Of a DNA stretch of 5,546 nucleotides, positions 1 to 5,546 are shown piece by piece. The position numbers and the translations under genes are program-made. The notes under the pieces are model-generated. The model did no database searches. It was given only the letters and a program-made list of their open reading frames with translations, and had not been told where the DNA came from. Numbering within the stretch: position 1 is the first letter of the stretch; every line of letters starts with the position of its first letter. Origin of the DNA: Burkholderiales bacterium (lineage in GTDB: Bacteria; Pseudomonadota; Gammaproteobacteria; Burkholderiales; Burkholderiaceae_C); NCBI GenBank assembly GCA_013205525.1, contig JABMMR010000012.1:1-5546 (forward strand). The letters are read 5' to 3'.

Positions 1-827
1 ATGTGATGGATTTACCCAAAAGTTGGCGACCCTTGGTTTACTGCTGGCGTGGCGGCAAGCGCAGTGGTTCGCTGGCCTTGGTGCTGGGACAAATTGGTTT
101 TAAAGTCAGCGTTATAGAAGGTGGTTACAAAGCCTTTAGAGCAGAGGTGGTGGAGAACACCAGTCAATTGGCACTGGGATTGCGCTTTAAAGTGATTACC
201 GGCCCTACCGGTTCTGGCAAAACTCGCCTCTTAACCGCTTTGGCCGCCCTTGGCGCCCAAGTGCTGGATTTGGAAGCGCTGGCAGTGCACCGGAGCTCTG
301 TGCTGGGTCGAATACCCGGCCTTGCCCAACCCAGCCAAAAGCAATTTGATATGCGCGTGTGGCATGCGCTCAGGCAGTTTGATGCCTCACAAGTGGTCTA
401 TGTGGAAGCAGAAAGCAAAAAAGTAGGCAATGTCAGCATCCCTGAGGTATTGATGGACACCATGCGCGCCAGTGAATGCATTGATTTGTCATTGAGCTTA
501 AAAGAGAGAGTGGCATTGTTGATGGAAGACTATGCATTTTTTGAGCAGGACGCCGAGTTGTTTTGCGACAGACTGGAGGCCTTGATTGAATCCCGTGGCA
601 AGGCGGTGATTGAGCAATGGCAACACAGTGTGCGCGCTGGACAGACCGCCCGAGTGGTGGAAGAACTGTTGCTGCAGCATTACGACCCTAGCTATGCGCG
701 ATCGGTAGAACGAAATTTCCGCGGCTGGTCGCAAGCCCTTAAGGTTGAACTGAAAGACCGACACCAGACTTCACTGCAAGCGGCGGCAAAGCAATTGCTG
801 AGCGCTGAAGCTCACATGGCCGCTTGA
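1..827 (+). CDS. mnmH: tRNA 2-selenouridine synthase, 5'-truncated by the window edge
   Basis: MnmH (SelU/YbbB) uses selenophosphate to replace the sulfur of 2-thiouridine with selenium at the wobble base of certain tRNAs; geranylated tRNA is an intermediate. It is a cytosolic enzyme with an N-terminal rhodanese domain and a C-terminal P-loop domain. Seen here, numbering from the codon at position 3: the rhodanese active loop CWRGGKRS at 14-21 with the catalytic Cys at 14, the Walker A motif GPTGSGKT at 67-74, the family block LDLEALAVHRSS at 88-99, YVEAESKKVGNVSIP at 133-147 and HYDPSYARS near the C-terminus at 226-234. About 274 residues are visible against a usual length near 360, so roughly 85-95 residues of the rhodanese domain lie off the left edge. 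The GTG and ATG codons at 3 and 6 are internal, not the start. The gene ends with TGA at 825-827, inside the 3' end of the convergent metC. selD, the selenophosphate synthase gene, is often next to mnmH but is not visible. The identification is secure. Confidence 0.95.
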   Translation, partial: VMDLPKSWRPLVYCWRGGKRSGSLALVLGQIGFKVSVIEGGYKAFRAEVVENTSQLALGLRFKVITGPTGSGKTRLLTALAALGAQVLDLEALAVHRSSVLGRIPGLAQPSQKQFDMRVWHALRQFDASQVVYVEAESKKVGNVSIPEVLMDTMRASECIDLSLSLKERVALLMEDYAFFEQDAELFCDRLEALIESRGKAVIEQWQHSVRAGQTARVVEELLLQHYDPSYARSVERNFRGWSQALKVELKDRHQTSLQAAAKQLLSAEAHMAA

Positions 828-2044
828 GCCAGCGCTTGAGCCAGATCGGCAATCAAATCTTCAGCAGCCTCTAGGCCTACCGATAGACGCACAAATCCAC
901 CCTGCAGCATTTCAGGCGCTGCCATGGAGCGCAAAGAACGCAACTCGTAAGGCACCACCAAGCTGATGGGACCGCCCCAGCTGAAACCTAGCTTGAAAAG
1001 CTGCAATGCGTTACAAAAGATGTCGATTTGCTCGGAACTGAAAACGGGGTCAAAACGCAAACTCAGTAAACCGGCGGCCATTCCACCCATGTGTACCGCC
1101 CCATCGGCGGGCTTGTCGCCTGCACACAAACGCCGCCAATATGCATGACCAGGGGAATCCACAACCGCGGGGTGAAGCACCTGCACAAACGCGGACCGCT
1201 GCAAACACCATATCGCCAGCGCTCTGGCCGTAGTGTCTTGGTGCCGATAACGCATATCCATACTGGACAAAGATCGCAAAATTAACTCGGCATCATTGCC
1301 ACCTACGCCAAAACCCAGCCGCATATGACTCAATTTAAGCTGTTGGGCCAAGCCTTCATCACATGTGGTGACACTGCCCATCAACACATCCCCGCCCCCG
1401 CTGGGGTATTTGGTCAGGGCATGAGCTGACACATCCACACCCCAAGGAGTCGCGCCATGGGGGTCAAGATTGAAAGGCTTGAATGCCAAGCCAGCGCCCC
1501 AGGTGTTGTCCAAAGCCGTCAAAACACCTTTGTCTTTGGCCAAGCGCACCATAGACAAAAGATCTGGAAATTCAAGCGTGACCGAGCCAGCAGCTTCTAG
1601 CCATATCAAGCGAGTTTGCGGCGTGATGCGCGAAGCCAAGTCGGCAAGATCCATGGGGTCATACAACTGATGCGAGATGCCCCAACGCATTAACTCGGCT
1701 TGGGCAAATACTTTATGCGGGCCATAAGCGTTATCGGGCAGCAGCACTTCGTCACCTTGCTGCAACAGGGCCATATTGACTTGGGCGATGGCCGCCAAGC
1801 CGCTTGGCAACAGAACAGCATATTGAGCGCCTTCTAGGTAGGCAATACGTTCTTCTAGGGTGAATGTGGTGGGTGTGCCATGCAAGCCATAGGTATAGCC
1901 CGACTTGTCTAGCCAGGTGCGTTCGCGCAAAGCTTGGACATCAGGAAAAATCACTGTAGAAGCTTTGTGTACCGCTATCTGAGGCGACACAAACCCGTCA
2001 GGTGCTTGGTAACCGTGATGTATCAGCGCAGTGACAGGCTTCAT
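812..2044 (-). CDS. metC: Cystathionine beta-lyase, Cys/Met-metabolism PLP enzyme
   Basis: This is a 410-residue fold-type I PLP enzyme of the Cys/Met metabolism family. As cystathionine beta-lyase it would split cystathionine into homocysteine, pyruvate and ammonia in cytosolic methionine synthesis. Visible features: the N-terminal YTYGLHGTPTT segment at 50-60, a Tyr likely stacking on the cofactor in DNAYGPH (Y107), the Asp expected to bind the pyridine nitrogen in ALDNTW (D179), the Schiff-base Lys in HALTKYPSGGG (K212), SWGGPISL at 355-362, and the carboxylate-binding Arg in GGFVRLSVGLE (R386). The GLHGTPTT and SWGGPISL segments favour MetC over MetB or MetZ, but family members can have mixed beta/gamma-lyase activity. 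The ATG follows the upstream phosphoribosyltransferase stop by 3 bp. The nearest GGAG lies 18 nt from the ATG, too far to be a normal ribosome binding site, so translational coupling is likely. The 3' end overlaps mnmH by 16 bp and contains a tandem LAQA duplication. Confidence 0.85.
   Translation of the reverse strand: MKPVTALIHHGYQAPDGFVSPQIAVHKASTVIFPDVQALRERTWLDKSGYTYGLHGTPTTFTLEERIAYLEGAQYAVLLPSGLAAIAQVNMALLQQGDEVLLPDNAYGPHKVFAQAELMRWGISHQLYDPMDLADLASRITPQTRLIWLEAAGSVTLEFPDLLSMVRLAKDKGVLTALDNTWGAGLAFKPFNLDPHGATPWGVDVSAHALTKYPSGGGDVLMGSVTTCDEGLAQQLKLSHMRLGFGVGGNDAELILRSLSSMDMRYRHQDTTARALAIWCLQRSAFVQVLHPAVVDSPGHAYWRRLCAGDKPADGAVHMGGMAAGLLSLRFDPVFSSEQIDIFCNALQLFKLGFSWGGPISLVVPYELRSLRSMAAPEMLQGGFVRLSVGLEAAEDLIADLAQALAQAAM
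821..844. repeat. Perfect 2 x 12-bp tandem repeat at the metC/mnmH convergent overlap
   Basis: The unit CGCTTGAGCCAG occurs twice back to back, at 821-832 and 833-844, with no mismatch. On the - strand each copy encodes Leu-Ala-Gln-Ala in frame, giving the LAQALAQA ending of MetC. On the + strand the first copy supplies the mnmH TGA stop codon. Because 12 is a multiple of 3, gain or loss of one unit keeps both reading frames intact, and a single copy would still provide a TGA in the mnmH frame. Confidence 0.85.
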
Positions 2045-2047
2045 GGC

Positions 2048-2572
2048 TTAAAACCGCCATTTCTCCAGCAATTTGGCTGGACGGGTAGTGTCATAGGCTT
2101 CGAAGGGCTGATGAATCCAAGGGTTGGTTGACAAATACTCAACTGAAAAATCGGGCGTGAAACTGGAGACACCTTTGGTCCAAATCACAGCGCTGCGCAA
2201 TTCGGTGATGGGCGAATAATTGTTGCGCAGCATATCAATGACGGCATTCAAAGTGTGGCCTGAGTCGGCCAAATCATCAACCAATAAAACACGGCCAGCT
2301 ATTTCGCCTTTCGGGGTAGTGATGTAGCGTGCGATGTCTAAATGACCTTGAACCATTCCGCCCTCGGAACGGTATGAGCTGGTGGACATGATGGCCAAGG
2401 GCTTATCAAAAATACGTGAGAGCACGTCCCCCGGGCGCATGCCGCCTCTGGCCAAGCACAAAATAATGTCGAACTCCCAACCAGATTGGTGAATCTTGAT
2501 GGCAAGCTTCTCAATGAGGTTATGGTATTCGTCATAAGACACATACAAATGCTTGCCGTCTTCAGTCAACAT
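2048..2572 (-). CDS. Purine phosphoribosyltransferase, Gpt-like (type I PRTase)
   Basis: This 174-residue type I phosphoribosyltransferase probably transfers ribose-5-phosphate from PRPP to a 6-oxopurine base (guanine, xanthine or hypoxanthine) in cytosolic purine salvage. The PRPP loop is VLLVDDLADSGHT at 95-107, with the paired acidic residues D99 and D100. An earlier loop, ARGGMRPGDVLSR at 41-53, matches the SRGGLVPGALLAR region of E. coli Gpt as I recall it. A Lys at 133 sits where Gpt has its purine-binding Lys, and PWIHQPFE at 151-158 resembles the Gpt base-pocket segment WIEQPWD. It is somewhat longer than E. coli Gpt (152 residues). The base preference cannot be read from sequence, so no symbol is given. 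The start is 22 bp after the purA stop. A weak AAGAAAG lies 7 nt before the ATG. The gene precedes metC by 3 bp, consistent with co-transcription. Confidence 0.88.
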   Translation of the reverse strand: MLTEDGKHLYVSYDEYHNLIEKLAIKIHQSGWEFDIILCLARGGMRPGDVLSRIFDKPLAIMSTSSYRSEGGMVQGHLDIARYITTPKGEIAGRVLLVDDLADSGHTLNAVIDMLRNNYSPITELRSAVIWTKGVSSFTPDFSVEYLSTNPWIHQPFEAYDTTRPAKLLEKWRF

Positions 2573-2594
2573 GGCGTTGCTTTCTTGCGAGGGA

Positions 2595-5133
<2,539 letters not shown>

Positions 5134-5172
5134 GAGAGCGGAATGTGATTAAAAAGCGATTCTACTGGTGCG

Positions 5173-5361
5173 CTAGAGCAGCCACCAAAGCAGCAGGGTG
5201 CCAACCACGATACAGCTCAGTCCGATGAAGCGAACCTGACCATCATCAAGTTGCATGATGGCCAAAAAAGCACGTTTCCAGGCCTGCGGCAAGGCGAAAG
5301 GAAACAAGCCCTCGATGATCAGCACCAAGGCCAGCGCAATCCACAAGGTGTTGCTGTCCAT
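5173..5361 (-). CDS. DUF2065 (YjeT-like) small inner-membrane protein
   Basis: This 62-residue protein is predicted to be in the inner membrane. It has two hydrophobic helices, about residues 6-24 and 44-62, joined by a short polar loop containing Pro and Trp-Lys-Arg. The IEGLFPFALPQAWKRA segment followed by QVRFIGLSCIVVGTLLL matches the DUF2065 family as I know it. Members commonly sit right after hflC, and E. coli yjeT does the same. The function is unknown; its place beside the HflKC membrane complex suggests, but does not show, a link to that complex. It starts 16 bp after the hflC stop and has only a weak GAG 5 nt before the ATG. The TAG stop lies 39 bp ahead of hisZ. Confidence 0.88.
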   Translation of the reverse strand: MDSNTLWIALALVLIIEGLFPFALPQAWKRAFLAIMQLDDGQVRFIGLSCIVVGTLLLWWLL

Positions 5362-5377
5362 GGCGACTCAAAAAAAA

Positions 5378-5546
5378 CTATTTTTTGACGGACGCAGCAT
5401 TGCCCGCGCCGCTGCCGCGCATGGCTTTAAAAAATTCCGTATTGGGGTCTAGCACCATGACATCCGACTTTTTATTGAAACTGGCCTTGTAGGCTTCTAG
5501 GCTTTGATAGAACTGGGCAAATTGCGCATCTTTACCGAAAGCATCG
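5378..5546 (-). CDS. hflC: HflC C-terminal end (FtsH protease modulator), 5' part beyond window
   Basis: Reading the - strand from the right edge gives 55 codons ending at a TAG at 5380-5378. The translation contains QFYQSLEAYKASFN followed by SDVMVLDPNTEFFKAMRG, a hallmark of the C-terminal end of HflC, a stomatin/prohibitin (SPFH) family protein. HflC forms a large inner-membrane complex with HflK that surrounds and modulates the FtsH protease. Only this tail is present; the membrane anchor and SPFH domain lie off the right edge. The last residues (GSGAGNAASVKK) are a low-complexity tail typical of the family's variable end. The final codons AAA AAA TAG are followed directly by eight T residues. 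This stretch falls outside the longest-open-frame calls because it lacks a start codon. Confidence 0.93.
   Translation of the reverse strand, partial: DAFGKDAQFAQFYQSLEAYKASFNKKSDVMVLDPNTEFFKAMRGSGAGNAASVKK

Noticed and set aside
1..8. GTG or ATG at positions 3-8 as the mnmH start
   Set aside because: Starting here would remove most of the rhodanese domain and leave the catalytic Cys 14 residues from the N-terminus. The frame is open to the window edge, so the gene is truncated by the window.
498..764. 88-codon - strand open frame inside mnmH
   Set aside because: It is a shadow of the mnmH coding frame with no domain or promoter evidence.
777..826. 8-bp inverted repeat CAAGCGGC / GCCGCTTG near the mnmH end as a terminator
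   Set aside because: The loop is 34 nt, both arms are coding, and no T-tract follows on either strand.
5159..5188. Possible sigma70-like promoter ahead of hisZ on the - strand (TTGGTG, 18-nt spacer, TAGAAT)
   Set aside because: The -10 box is close to consensus but the -35 box matches only 3 of 6 positions and lies inside the DUF2065 gene. This is too weak to annotate without transcription start data.

Overview
The window carries ordinary chromosomal housekeeping genes of a betaproteobacterium, most likely Burkholderiales and plausibly Comamonadaceae. This placement rests on the gene order hflC - DUF2065 - hisZ - purA - phosphoribosyltransferase, which from general knowledge is typical of that order, and on HisZ, PurA and HflC sequences that look betaproteobacterial. 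Base composition is only moderately G+C-rich by eye. The genus cannot be resolved from the window.

Layout: on the + strand, positions 1-827 hold the 3' three quarters of mnmH (selU), the tRNA 2-selenouridine synthase. Everything else is on the - strand and, in transcription order from the right edge, is: the last 55 codons of hflC (5546-5378), a small two-helix membrane protein of the DUF2065 family (5361-5173), hisZ (5133-3961), purA (3968-2595), a Gpt-like purine phosphoribosyltransferase (2572-2048) and a MetC-type cystathionine beta-lyase (2044-812). Spacing along this run is 16 bp, 39 bp, an 8-bp overlap, 22 bp and 3 bp, so it reads as one operon or a set of tightly coupled units. metC and mnmH converge and overlap by 16 bp at their stop codons. 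No stretch over 40 bp is non-coding.

Functionally, three consecutive genes share the PRPP/ATP/IMP economy. HisZ partners short-form HisG, which uses ATP and PRPP to start histidine synthesis. PurA commits IMP to AMP. The phosphoribosyltransferase salvages a purine base with PRPP. MetC feeds homocysteine to methionine synthesis. HflC and the DUF2065 protein belong to the membrane-protease-regulator end of the hfq-hflX-hflK-hflC cluster, presumed to lie beyond the right edge.

I found no mobile element, CRISPR array, RNA gene, or convincing new system. The points worth a second look are small: a perfect 12-bp tandem duplication in the metC/mnmH overlap, an A7 run that decides where hisZ ends and whether it overlaps purA, a hairpin just before the purA start, and a general lack of strong Shine-Dalgarno sequences in the operon.
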